Shown here piece after piece: positions 7,330-15,632 of a stretch of DNA of 64,000 nt (within the stretch, counting starts at the first letter, position 1; the number at the start of each line of letters is the position of its first letter). A program made the position numbers and the translations under genes. The notes beneath the pieces were generated by a model. The model ran no database searches. It was not told the DNA's origin and saw only the letters and a program-made list of their open reading frames with translations. Source of the DNA: Nocardia nova NBRC 15556 (lineage in GTDB: Bacteria; Actinomycetota; Actinomycetes; Mycobacteriales; Mycobacteriaceae); the NCBI RefSeq assembly GCF_001613005.1, contig NZ_BDBN01000005.1, positions 1 through 64,000 on the forward strand. The letters are read 5' to 3'.

Positions 7330-7896
7330 TCAGAGTTCGGCGGCGGCGCGGCGATCGGCGGCGGTCTTCGGCTCATGTGAGACATCGGCCTCGGTGAAAG
7401 TTCTGGTCCAGCAGGCGAATTCGAGCAGTACGCCGTCCGGGTCCTGGAAATAGAACGACCGCACGAAGGTTCCGGGGTGCACATCGCGGGAGACGCCCGC
7501 GGGGCTGTCGTCGTGATTGAGGACCCGGCTGACCTTGATGCCCTCGGCCTGCACCCGCTGGTAATAGTCGTCGAACAGTTCCGGCGGCACGGCGAACGCC
7601 ACATGGTTCATCGAGCCCACTCCGCTCACCAACTCCCCCTCGTCCGGAAGTCCTTTGGGCGCGGCCAGTCCGGGGGTGGCATCGGGCGCGTCGGCGAGCC
7701 AGAAGAAGGCGATGGTGTTGCCGCCGCCGCAGTCGAAGAAGAAGTGCTGACCGAGGTTGTGCGGCAGCTCGATGGTTTTGATCAACGGCATGCCCAGGGT
7801 GCCGGAGTAGAACTCGATCGTGCGGCGCATATCGGAACACACCAGGGCGAGATGGTTGATTCCGCGTAGTTCGTATTTCGGGTTGGCGGCGCTCAT
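7330..7896 (-). CDS. VOC/glyoxalase-superfamily metalloprotein
   Basis: 188 residues with two beta-alpha-beta-beta-beta repeats. The first begins INHLALVCSDMRRTIEFY with its metal-binding His, the second MNHVAFAV; FQDPDGVLLEF supplies the C-terminal Glu ligand. Proteins of this shape include dioxygenases, epimerases and lyases; the sequence does not decide between them. The start at 7896 has GGAAGGAC eight bases upstream. It is divergent from the TetR gene at 8020 and likely repressed by it. First gene of a two-gene operon with the AhpD-like protein. Confidence 0.8.
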   Translation of the reverse strand: MSAANPKYELRGINHLALVCSDMRRTIEFYSGTLGMPLIKTIELPHNLGQHFFFDCGGGNTIAFFWLADAPDATPGLAAPKGLPDEGELVSGVGSMNHVAFAVPPELFDDYYQRVQAEGIKVSRVLNHDDSPAGVSRDVHPGTFVRSFYFQDPDGVLLEFACWTRTFTEADVSHEPKTAADRRAAAEL

Positions 7897-7984
7897 TGCA
7901 GTCCTTCCGCTGTGGTGCCGATTCGACCTCCGTGACGGGTCCGCACCTCTACTGTGAGCTGGGATTCTCCCGGCTGAACTGACT

Positions 7985-7998
7985 TGACAGTCATGTCA
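7985..7998. promoter_or_regulatory. TetR operator, copy 1 (TGACAGTCATGTCA)
   Basis: An inverted repeat TGACA-N4-TGTCA 22 bases before the TetR GTG at 8020 and in the divergent promoter of the VOC gene. The identical 14-mer recurs at 16582-16595 before the cyclase gene, which supports it as the binding site of the local TetR protein. Confidence 0.75.
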
Positions 7999-8019
7999 TG
8001 TTCGTGGATAGTGTGATCC

Positions 8020-8655
8020 GTGCCGAAGTCATCTGTCAATAGCGCGCCCACCCCCGTCGACAACCTGACGCCCCGGGGCCGCAAGACACGCGACGCATTG
8101 CTGGACGCGGCGCGCAAGGTGTTCGAGACCGTCGGATTCCTCGATACCCGAGTGGAACAGATCAGCGAGGAGGCGGGCGTCTCCTACGGCACCTTCTACC
8201 GCTATTTCGAGTCCAAGGAACATGTGTTCGGCGAGTTGAGCACGCGGCTGTTCGACGATATGCACCGTCGCGAACCCATGCCCGCGGGACTCTCGCCGGC
8301 CGCCCGGCTCATCGCCGCCAATCGGTCCTATTACGCGGCCTACCGGCGCAATGCCCGGATGATGGCGATCGTCGAACAGGTCGCGACCTTCAACGAGGAG
8401 TTCCGGCGGCTGCGCCACGAACATCGGCGCCAACTCATCGAGCGCACCGCGCAGTCGATCGCCCGCTGGCAGCGCGAGGGCTTGGTTCGCGTGTCGCTGA
8501 ATCCGGAACTGGCCGCGCGGGCCATGTCCGCGATGGTCGACCACACCCTCTACCTGTGGCTGATCCAGGGCGAGGACGCCGACGAGGACGCGCTGCTGAA
8601 CACCCTCGACCAGATGTCGGTCAGCGCGCTGGGTCTCGATCCGGACGACAGATAA
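8020..8655 (+). CDS. TetR-family regulator of the 6.6-16.6 kb catabolic cluster
   Basis: 211 residues. The helix-turn-helix lies at about residues 25-70 (RDALLDAARKVFETVG, then VEQISEEAGVSYGTFYRYF); the C-terminal ligand domain is not informative about the inducer. GTG at 8020; the short leader suggests a leaderless or nearly leaderless mRNA. It is first in a six-gene plus-strand operon ending at 13887. Autoregulation and control of the two minus-strand operons are inferred from the duplicated operator. Cluster content suggests an acyl-CoA thioester as inducer, as for many TetR regulators of catabolism. Confidence 0.88.
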   Translation: MPKSSVNSAPTPVDNLTPRGRKTRDALLDAARKVFETVGFLDTRVEQISEEAGVSYGTFYRYFESKEHVFGELSTRLFDDMHRREPMPAGLSPAARLIAANRSYYAAYRRNARMMAIVEQVATFNEEFRRLRHEHRRQLIERTAQSIARWQREGLVRVSLNPELAARAMSAMVDHTLYLWLIQGEDADEDALLNTLDQMSVSALGLDPDDR

Positions 8656-8706
8656 CGGCATTTTCGCGGGGTGCGGGTGTCCCGCACACGACAGGAGGCA
8701 GTATGA
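8656..8706 (+). other. Degenerate copy of the coupled mini-ORF with hairpin
   Basis: Directly after the TetR stop, and in frame with it, lie 16 codons ending in a TGA that overlaps the CoA-transferase ATG at 8703. The translated end reads RGVRVSRTRQEAV, close to the [17 protein letters not shown] ends at 3563-3711. There is no ATG; a GTG at 8671 could start it. The DNA keeps an 18-base block shared with the other copies, with the stem GTGCGGG-TGT-CCCGCAC, and the same 16-base distance to the ATGA as in copies 2 and 3. Confidence 0.5.
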
Positions 8707-9998
8707 GAACGGACCCACCGGTCACCGCACATCCCGACGCGGGCGACGGCGAGGCCGATACCGCGCACCCGGCGGCCGGACCGCTCGACGGCTTCCGCGT
8801 GCTCGAGTTGGGGACACTGATCGCGGGGCCGTACTGCGGGCGCCTGCTCGGCGATATGGGGGCCGACGTCATCAAGATCGAAGCGCCGGATCGTCCCGAC
8901 CCCCTTCGCGATTGGGGGCAGGCGGCCGGTGGCGGCCACCAGTACTTCTGGACCGTGCACGCCCGCAACAAGCGGTGCGTGAGCCTCGATCTGCGTGTCC
9001 CGGCGGGGCGCGACATCTTCCTGGAATTGGCGCGCACGGCCGATGTCGTGGTCGAGAGTTTCCGGCCCGGCACGCTGGAGCGCTGGGGTCTCGGCTACGA
9101 CGTGCTCGGGGAACTGAATCCGGGGCTGGTGCTGGCAAGGGTCTCCGGTTACGGGCAGACCGGGCCGTACGCGTCCCGGGCGGGGTACGCCTCGGTGGCC
9201 GAAGGCATCAGCGGGCTGCGCCACCTCAACGGATTCCCGGGGCAGGCGCCGCCGCGGATGGCGTTGTCGCTGGGGGACAGTCTGGCCGGACTGTTCGCCT
9301 TCCAGGGCGTCCTCGCCGCACTGCTGGTGCGGGAGCGGACCGGGCGCGGGCAGGTGGTGGACGCGGCGCTGACCGAGGCGTCGCTGGCGATCCAGGAGTC
9401 CACGGTGCCGGATTTCCACAAGACCGGACATGTGCGCCAGCCGTCGGGCACCCGGCTGGACCGGGTGGCGCCGTCGAATCTCTACAAGGCCAAGGACGGG
9501 CTGTGGGTGATCATCGCGGCCAATCAGGACACCGTCTTCGGGCGGCTGGTCACCGCGATGGGCCGGCCCGAACTCGCCTCCGACCCACGGTATTCCACCC
9601 ATTCGGCGCGCGGTGAGCGGCAGGACGAGCTCGACGAGATGATCGCGGCCTGGGCGGGAGATTTCACCGCCGCCGATCTGATCGATCTGCTGAACCGCCA
9701 CGGCGTGGTCGCCGGCCCGGTGAACACCGTCGCCGAGGTGATGGCGGATCCACAGTTCACCGCGCGCGGCATCTTCGTCGACCACGTCGATCCGTCCGTC
9801 GGCAGCGACGACGCCGGATACGATCCCGTCCCGGTCAAGGGCGTCGGTGTGGTGCCGCGACTCAGCGCCACCGCCGGTGGCGTGCGCTGGGGTGGCCCGA
9901 GCCGGCCGGGCACACATACCGACGAAGTACTGGGTGAGCTGCTCGGATACGACGCCGACCGGCTGGCGAATCTGCGCGGCGAAGGCACGATCGGATGA
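8703..9998 (+). CDS. CaiB/BaiF family (class III) CoA-transferase
   Basis: 431 residues with the family hallmarks in order: GFRVLELGTLIAGPYCGRLLGDMGADVIKIE near the N-terminus, the NKRCVSLDLR strand, the VVESFRPGTLERWGLGYDVL segment, and GYGQTGPYASRAGY. An aspartate nucleophile is expected after RAGY in this family; here the region GYASVAEG lacks the usual D, which could mark a divergent or altered activity. It moves CoA between acyl-CoA and a free carboxylate. AGGAGG precedes the ATG; the stop overlaps the next ATG. Substrate unknown. Confidence 0.88.
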   Translation: MRTDPPVTAHPDAGDGEADTAHPAAGPLDGFRVLELGTLIAGPYCGRLLGDMGADVIKIEAPDRPDPLRDWGQAAGGGHQYFWTVHARNKRCVSLDLRVPAGRDIFLELARTADVVVESFRPGTLERWGLGYDVLGELNPGLVLARVSGYGQTGPYASRAGYASVAEGISGLRHLNGFPGQAPPRMALSLGDSLAGLFAFQGVLAALLVRERTGRGQVVDAALTEASLAIQESTVPDFHKTGHVRQPSGTRLDRVAPSNLYKAKDGLWVIIAANQDTVFGRLVTAMGRPELASDPRYSTHSARGERQDELDEMIAAWAGDFTAADLIDLLNRHGVVAGPVNTVAEVMADPQFTARGIFVDHVDPSVGSDDAGYDPVPVKGVGVVPRLSATAGGVRWGGPSRPGTHTDEVLGELLGYDADRLANLRGEGTIG

Positions 9999-10906
9999 AC
10001 GCCGTCGACATTCGCGAGGTGGGGCCGCGCGACGGTCTGCAGATCGAGGAACCGATTCCCATCGAGGCCAAACTCGCCTTCATCGACGCCCTCGTCGCCA
10101 CCGGGGTGCGCCGGATCGAGGCCACCTCGTTCGTCTCGCCGCGCGCGATACCGGCCCTGGCCGACGCCGAAGCCGTTGCCGCACAACTGGACCGGTGGCC
10201 GGGCGTGGAATTCTCCGCCCTGGTCGCGGGGCTCGGCGGGGTGCGGCGCGCACTCACCGCCGGTGTGCATCGGCTGGAGTACGTCGTGTCGGCGTCCGAC
10301 GGGCACAGCCGGGCGAACGTGGGACGCGACAGTGCCGAATCGATCGCTCTCATCGACCCCATCGCCGAACAGGTTCATGCGGTCGGCGGACAACTCGAGG
10401 TGATCATCGCGATCGCCTTCGACTGCCCGTTCGACGGCCGCACGCCGCCGGAGCGGGTGGCCGCGATCGCCGCGCGGGCAGTGGCTTCCGGCGCCGATTC
10501 GCTCGCCGTCGCCGATACCGTCGGCACCGCCTCGCCGGTCCGCACCGCGGAGGTGATCGACCGAGTACGTGCGGCGGCGCCCGATACCGAACTCGGCATA
10601 CATCTGCACAACACGCGCGGGCAGGGACTCGCCAATGCCTGGGCCGCCTACGAACACGGCATCCGCCGATTCGATTCCGCCGCAGGCGGTCTCGGCGGAT
10701 GCCCGTTCGCCCCCGGAGCGAGCGGCAATATCGCGACCGAGGAATTGGCCTATTCGTTCGACGACGGCGGCATCGAGACCGGCATCGACATCGACCGGGC
10801 GCTCGACGCCGCCCGGCTGATCTCGCGCCTGCTCGGCAAACCCGTCGACAGCAATCTGCTCACCGCGGGCGGCCGCCTGCGGCCCAGCAATGCGGCATCA
10901 CAGTGA
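9995..10906 (+). CDS. Hydroxymethylglutaryl-CoA lyase-like enzyme
   Basis: 303 residues. REVGPRDGLQIEE near the N-terminus holds the metal and catalytic residues, HLHNTRGQGLANA the metal-binding His pair, and GLGGCPFAPGASGNIATEE is the HMG-CoA lyase signature with the catalytic Cys. The reaction is retro-Claisen cleavage of a 3-hydroxy-3-methyl acyl-CoA to acetyl-CoA (or propionyl-CoA) and a keto acid. With a CoA-transferase and a dehydrogenase in one operon the true substrate may be a branched analogue rather than HMG-CoA. ATG at 9995 overlaps the upstream stop. Confidence 0.85.
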   Translation: MNAVDIREVGPRDGLQIEEPIPIEAKLAFIDALVATGVRRIEATSFVSPRAIPALADAEAVAAQLDRWPGVEFSALVAGLGGVRRALTAGVHRLEYVVSASDGHSRANVGRDSAESIALIDPIAEQVHAVGGQLEVIIAIAFDCPFDGRTPPERVAAIAARAVASGADSLAVADTVGTASPVRTAEVIDRVRAAAPDTELGIHLHNTRGQGLANAWAAYEHGIRRFDSAAGGLGGCPFAPGASGNIATEELAYSFDDGGIETGIDIDRALDAARLISRLLGKPVDSNLLTAGGRLRPSNAASQ

Positions 10907-10937
10907 GCCGCACGAGAACGACCCGGAGGTCCTTCGC

Positions 10938-11327
10938 ATGGATGAACTGGCCGACCGCTTCTTCGCCGCGGTCAGCGCGGGCGATACCGCGGCCCTGACC
11001 GCGCTGTACGCGCCCGACGCCCGGATCTGGCACAACGACAAGAACGCCGAGGAGACCGTCACCGAGAATCTGCGGGTGCTGCGCTGGCTCTCGCGCACGG
11101 TGGAAAACCTACGGTACGAGGATATTCGGCGCCATGTGCTGACCGACGGCTTCGCGCAGCAGCACGTCGTGCGTGGCCATCTACCCGGCCACGGCGATCT
11201 GGAGGTACCCGCGAGCCTGTTCGTCCGCGTCGAAGACGGGCGCATCACCAGGATCGACGAATATGTCGACTCGGCGGCGACGCAGCCGCTGCGCGAGGTC
11301 TCGGCGACGAACGGAGGTTACCGGTGA
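10938..11327 (+). CDS. NTF2-like / SnoaL-type small protein
   Basis: 129 residues of the cone-shaped NTF2-like fold: MDELADRFFAAVSAGDTAAL, then LYAPDARIWHND, RYEDIRRHVLTDGFAQQHVV and a C-terminal strand with RITRIDEYVDSA. Family members act as isomerases, dehydratases or ligand carriers. CGGAGG stands nine bases before the ATG at 10938. The stop overlaps the next start. A small isomerase or hydratase helper in the pathway is a reasonable guess, nothing more. Confidence 0.75.
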   Translation: MDELADRFFAAVSAGDTAALTALYAPDARIWHNDKNAEETVTENLRVLRWLSRTVENLRYEDIRRHVLTDGFAQQHVVRGHLPGHGDLEVPASLFVRVEDGRITRIDEYVDSAATQPLREVSATNGGYR

Positions 11328-12511
11328 TGTCGGTCAACCGCCCCGACGGCGAGATCGCCGAATTGTCCGCGCGGATGCGCACATTCATCGATACCGAGGT
11401 CGTGCCCGCGGAGCCGGTGCTGGCCCGCGAGGACGACACCGCACACGCCACCCTCGCCCGCCTGAAGGAGCGGGCGAAGGAACTCGGGTTGTGGGCGCTG
11501 GGCCATCCGGCCGAACTCGGTGGCGGCGGGGTGCCGTTCCTCGACTTCGTCTATTTGAACGAGATCATCGGCCGGTCCGAATTCGGCATGCTGGCCGTCG
11601 GTTCGGTCTCCATGCAGGACACGCTCATGCTGTACCGGCACGGCACCGAGGAACAGCGCGCCCGCTGGATTCCGCCCATGGTCGCCGGCGACATCCTGCC
11701 GTCGGTGGGCCTCACCGAACCCGAGGTCGCGGGATCCGATCCCACCCTGATCGCCACCGAGGCCGAACTCGACGGCGACACCTGGATCATCAACGGGCAC
11801 AAATGGTTCACCACCGGCGCCGCCCAGGCGGCCTACTGCACGGTCTTCGCCCGCACCGAGCCCGAATCGGTTCCCCGGCACTCGCGGATCAGCGCGATCA
11901 TCGTGCCGACCGACACCCCCGGCTTCGAGATCGTCCGCTCCATCCCGACCATGGGCCACGATCCGAGCGATCACTACGAGGTCCGGCTCACCGATGTGCG
12001 GGTCCCGGTGGCCAATCTGCTCGGCGAGCGAGGTAAGGGTTTCATCGTCGCGCAGGACCGGCTCGGACCGGGGCGGATCTTCCACTGCATGCGCTGGCTC
12101 GGGCAGGCGCAACGCGCCTACGAATTGATGTGCGAGCGGGCGAACACCCGATACGTACACGGATCGTTGCTCGCCGAGAAGGGCGAAATCCACCGGTACA
12201 TCGCCGAATCGGCCGCCGAGATCCACGCGGCCCGGCTGATGACGCTCGACGCCGCCCGCGCCATGGATGCAGGTGAGGACTATCGGGTGCGGGTCGGCTT
12301 GATCAAGTTCTGGGGTGCGCGGATGCTGCACAACGTGATCGATCGCGCCATCCAGGTACACGGGGCCCTCGGGCTGACCGCCGACACCCCGTTGGAACGG
12401 ATGTACCGGCAGGCCCGCTACGCCCGCGTCTACGACGGCCCCGACGAGGTGCATCGCATGTCGACCGCGCGCCGGTTGCTGCGCTCCCCCGAGGCGGCGC
12501 CGTGGCTGTGA
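11324..12511 (+). CDS. Acyl-CoA dehydrogenase of the ACAD10/11-LvaC type
   Basis: 395 residues with a complete acyl-CoA dehydrogenase fold: N-terminal helices, LTEPEVAGSDPTLIATEAEL (flavin and substrate loop), INGHKWFTTGA, and the C-terminal helices with IQVHGALGLTADTPLERMYRQAR. The RYARVYDGPDEVHR ending is typical of the mammalian ACAD10/11 and bacterial LvaC group rather than of simple beta-oxidation enzymes. It overlaps the downstream kinase gene by ten bases. In Lva and ACAD10/11 systems this enzyme converts a 4-phosphoryl-acyl-CoA to the enoyl/3-hydroxyacyl-CoA; that role here is an inference from the pairing. GTG 11324 or ATG 11327 can serve as start after CGGAGG. Confidence 0.85.
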   Translation: MMSVNRPDGEIAELSARMRTFIDTEVVPAEPVLAREDDTAHATLARLKERAKELGLWALGHPAELGGGGVPFLDFVYLNEIIGRSEFGMLAVGSVSMQDTLMLYRHGTEEQRARWIPPMVAGDILPSVGLTEPEVAGSDPTLIATEAELDGDTWIINGHKWFTTGAAQAAYCTVFARTEPESVPRHSRISAIIVPTDTPGFEIVRSIPTMGHDPSDHYEVRLTDVRVPVANLLGERGKGFIVAQDRLGPGRIFHCMRWLGQAQRAYELMCERANTRYVHGSLLAEKGEIHRYIAESAAEIHAARLMTLDAARAMDAGEDYRVRVGLIKFWGARMLHNVIDRAIQVHGALGLTADTPLERMYRQARYARVYDGPDEVHRMSTARRLLRSPEAAPWL

Positions 12512-13887
12512 GCGCGGAATCGGCTGCTGCCGAGCCGATTACGCTCGCCGACGGCGTTCGCTCGGTACTGGCCGCCACTCTCGAAACCGAACTCACCGAT
12601 GTCGTGTTGCGGCAGTTCACCGGTGGCGCGAGCCGGCAGGTATATGCGATCGAGGCCCGCGACGGGACCGGCACCGCGGTGCGGGCCGTGCTGCGGCGGG
12701 ACCCACCCGGCCACGGCGATCCCGCGCGCATGCACGCGGAGGCGGTCTGTCTGCGAGCAGCCGGTGCGGCCGGGGTGCCCGTGCCCGCCGTCCTCGCGGA
12801 CGGTGCTAACGCGCCCGGCATCGACGCCCCCTATCTGCTGATGGAGCGGGTCGCCGGGGAGTCGATTCCCCGCAAATTGCAACGGGATCCGGCCTTCGCC
12901 GCGGTGCGGGAGCGCCTCGCCGGCGATCTCGGCCACGTCCTCGGGCTGATTCACCGGACCCCACTGGACACCCTGGACATCCTCGACGATCACGATCCGC
13001 TCGCCGGCATCGAACAGATCTATCGCGACCTGGACGATCCGCGGCCGGCGGTCGAGGCCGGACTGTGCTGGCTGCGTGAGCACCGGCTCGCGGATCGCCC
13101 GAAGACACTGGTGCACGGCGACTTCCGGCTGGGCAACTTCCTGATCGAGCCGGACGGCGTGCGCGCGATACTGGACTGGGAGCTGGCCCATCTCGGCAAT
13201 CCGATCGAGGATCTGGGCTGGTTGTGTGTGCGGGCCTGGCGCTTCGGCGCCGCGGCTCCGGTGGGTGGACTGGGGAGCCGAGAGCAACTTCTGGACGGTT
13301 ACGAACGGTCCGCGGGCTACCGGCCCACTGCGGCGGAGCTGCACTGGTGGGAAGTCTTCGGCACTCTGAAGTGGCTGGTACTCAGCCGCTTTCAGGCGCA
13401 GCGGCATCTCGGCGGAGACGAACGCTCACTCGAGCTCGCCGCGATCGGGCGCCGGGTCTGCGAATCGGAATACGATCTGCTCGCCGTCCTGGGCCTGCTC
13501 GACGAGAGCGTTTCGGTTCCCTCGCCCTCGGACATGCCTGCTACCGTGCACGATCGGCCGCATCCGACCGAAATACTCGAGCTGGTCGCCGACACGCTGT
13601 CCGCAGAGGTCGGGCCCGCGCTCCCGCCCGAGCAGTCGCGCTCGCGCTATCTGCTGCGGGTGTGTGCCAACCTGCTCGGTATCGCCGCACGCGAGCTGGC
13701 CGCAGGCCCCGCCGCCACCGCCGAAGTGCACAGCCGGCTGGCGGGGCTGGGCTGCGAGTCCGAAGCGGAGCTGGCCGCGCGGCTGCGCTCCGGCGCGGTG
13801 TCGTACACCGACGACGCCGTGCGCGCGGCGATCTCGGCCGCGGTTCTCGCGCGATTGCAGGTCGCGAATCCACGCCACCTCGGGTAA
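12502..13887 (+). CDS. APH-type kinase fused to a DUF6285 domain (LvaA-LvaB-like)
   Basis: 461 residues. Residues about 30-330 are an aminoglycoside-phosphotransferase-like kinase: FTGGASRQVYAIE (nucleotide loop), LMERVAGESIP, the catalytic LVHGDFRLGNFL and the metal-binding ILDWELAHLGNPIEDLGWL. Residues about 345-461 (PTEILELVADTLSAEVGPAL onward) look like a DUF6285 domain, which in Pseudomonas is, as I recall, the separate partner LvaB. Together LvaA and LvaB phosphorylate 4-hydroxyacyl-CoA. The gene overlaps the dehydrogenase gene, the same pairing that is fused in mammalian ACAD10/11. Antibiotic resistance is unlikely from context. Last gene of the operon. Confidence 0.85.
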   Translation: MAVSAESAAAEPITLADGVRSVLAATLETELTDVVLRQFTGGASRQVYAIEARDGTGTAVRAVLRRDPPGHGDPARMHAEAVCLRAAGAAGVPVPAVLADGANAPGIDAPYLLMERVAGESIPRKLQRDPAFAAVRERLAGDLGHVLGLIHRTPLDTLDILDDHDPLAGIEQIYRDLDDPRPAVEAGLCWLREHRLADRPKTLVHGDFRLGNFLIEPDGVRAILDWELAHLGNPIEDLGWLCVRAWRFGAAAPVGGLGSREQLLDGYERSAGYRPTAAELHWWEVFGTLKWLVLSRFQAQRHLGGDERSLELAAIGRRVCESEYDLLAVLGLLDESVSVPSPSDMPATVHDRPHPTEILELVADTLSAEVGPALPPEQSRSRYLLRVCANLLGIAARELAAGPAATAEVHSRLAGLGCESEAELAARLRSGAVSYTDDAVRAAISAAVLARLQVANPRHLG

Positions 13888-14009
13888 TCGCACAACGGCG
13901 GCATCGGCGAGCGCCGACCGCTCGGCTTGATGGCGGGCCGGCGGTTCGGCACTGTAGGCGGTCCACGCTCGTTCATCGCGATCGGCCAGGGGCATCGGCG
14001 AAACGAAAC

Positions 14010-14050
14010 GGCGGTCCGGTGGCGACTGGCATCGTCACCACCGGACCGCC
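14010..14050. terminator. Hairpin terminator between convergent operons
   Basis: GGCGGTCCGGTGG pairs with CCACCGGACCGCC, a 13-bp stem, between the kinase gene and the minus-strand acyl-CoA ligase gene. It can end transcription from both sides. Confidence 0.85.
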
Positions 14051-14065
14051 GGGTCGCGGAGTGGT

Positions 14066-15586
14066 TCAGGAGAACTGGTCGCGCAGATCGCGTTTGAGGA
14101 TCTTGCCGGTGACGTTCTTCGGAAGTGCGTCCAGGAACTCCACCCGCCGCGGAACCTGGAATCCGCCCAGGTGTTCACGGCAGCCGGCGATGATGTCGGC
14201 GGCCGCGGCGGTCGCGTTGTCGCGCAGCACGACCACCGCGCACACCACCTCGCCCCAGGTGTCGTCGCGGACGCCGATGGCGGCGGCCTCGGCGACCTGC
14301 GGATTCCGGTACAGCGCCTGTTCGACCGTCAGCGAGGCGACGTTCTCACCGCCGCTGATGATCAGATCCTTCTTCCGGTCGACGATGTAGACGAAGCCCT
14401 CCTCGTCCTGGCGGACCATATCGCCGGTGCGGAACCAGCCGTCGGTGAACGACTCCGCGGTCGCGCGCGGATCGTTCCAGTAGCCGATGGTCACCTGGTC
14501 CGCGCGCACCACCATCTCGCCGATCTCGCCCCGCGCGACATCGGCGAAATCCTCGTCGACGATGCGAATATCCGCCAACCGCATGGGTTTACCCGCCGAG
14601 GCGAGCAGATGGGTTTCCCCGCGCGCCGCCCGCCGGTGCGCCTCCTCGTCCAGATGCAAGACGTTCCCGGCGAGTTCGGTCATCCCCATGCCCTGATAGA
14701 AATCGCATCCGAACCGCTCCAGGCCCGCGCGCAGCACCGCGGACGGGATGGCGGAGGACCCGTATCCGATCGCCTGCAGCGTCTTCGGCGAATGCCGCTC
14801 CAACGCCGGATCCTGCAGCAGGAAATTGATCATCGTCGGCGCCAGCCCGGTCTGGGTCACCTGCCATTCGTCGACCACCCGCAGGAAGGTCGCGTTGTCG
14901 TAGGCGCGCAGGATGCCCACAGTGGCGCCGATCAGATGGTTGACCAGCACCACATAGCCGCCGACATGGCACAGCGGGAAGCAGAACAGGAAAACCGTCT
15001 CCTCCGCGACGGTCCACTGCAGCGCCGAAGAGGTCACGCCCGCAAGGAGATTGCGATGCGAGACCATGACGCCCTTCGGCGCCCCGGTCGTCCCGCTGGT
15101 GTAGACCAGCCACGCCACATCGTCGGGATCGGGACGGTAGGCGGGCGCGGCGGCCGAGGCCGTACCGGCGAACTCGTCCCATCCGATGGTGCCCGGTGCG
15201 GCGCCGATCGACACCACAGTGGTGACCGACGGGATCCGGTCGCGGATGCGGTCCACGAGATCGGCGAACTCCTCCGCGACGATCAGCACCCGGGCGCCGG
15301 AATGCTCGATCAGGCCGGCGATCTGGTCCTCGTGCAACCGGAAGTTGAGGATCGTCAACGCCATTCCCGCCATCGGAACGCCGTAGTAGCACTCCAGATA
15401 CTGCGGGCAGTTCGCCGACAGAATCGCCACCCGGTCACGCGGCTCCGCCACGCCGAGCAGCGCGTTCGCGAGGCGGCGGCAACCGTCGCGCAACCGCCGG
15501 TAATCGATCGCCTCCTGCTCGAAGCGCACCGCGATCCGGTCGGGGTGTTTACGCGCGCCGTATTCGACGATGTCACCGATCAGCAT
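14066..15586 (-). CDS. Acyl-CoA ligase (FadD-type AMP-forming synthetase)
   Basis: 506 residues of the ANL superfamily: the P-loop VYTSGTTGAPKGVMVSHRN, YQGMGMTELAG, the DGWFRTGDMV motif, and the C-terminal catalytic lysine in PKNVTGKILKRDL. It activates a carboxylic acid as acyl-AMP and then acyl-CoA. The ATG at 15586 (MLIGDIVEYGARKHPD) follows GAGGAG; a frame extending further upstream would run into the cyclase gene. It lies 46 bases downstream of the cyclase gene and probably shares its operator-controlled promoter, making it the likely entry enzyme of the TetR-controlled pathway. Confidence 0.9.
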   Translation of the reverse strand: MLIGDIVEYGARKHPDRIAVRFEQEAIDYRRLRDGCRRLANALLGVAEPRDRVAILSANCPQYLECYYGVPMAGMALTILNFRLHEDQIAGLIEHSGARVLIVAEEFADLVDRIRDRIPSVTTVVSIGAAPGTIGWDEFAGTASAAAPAYRPDPDDVAWLVYTSGTTGAPKGVMVSHRNLLAGVTSSALQWTVAEETVFLFCFPLCHVGGYVVLVNHLIGATVGILRAYDNATFLRVVDEWQVTQTGLAPTMINFLLQDPALERHSPKTLQAIGYGSSAIPSAVLRAGLERFGCDFYQGMGMTELAGNVLHLDEEAHRRAARGETHLLASAGKPMRLADIRIVDEDFADVARGEIGEMVVRADQVTIGYWNDPRATAESFTDGWFRTGDMVRQDEEGFVYIVDRKKDLIISGGENVASLTVEQALYRNPQVAEAAAIGVRDDTWGEVVCAVVVLRDNATAAAADIIAGCREHLGGFQVPRRVEFLDALPKNVTGKILKRDLRDQFS

Positions 15587-15632
15587 CTGTCCGAACTCCT
15601 CGCCGATTCGACACTCATGGCAGGCACCCTTC

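Noticed and set aside
12502..13887. Aminoglycoside resistance kinase
   Set aside because: The catabolic operon, pairing with an ACAD gene and the C-terminal DUF6285-like domain point to acyl-CoA metabolism.
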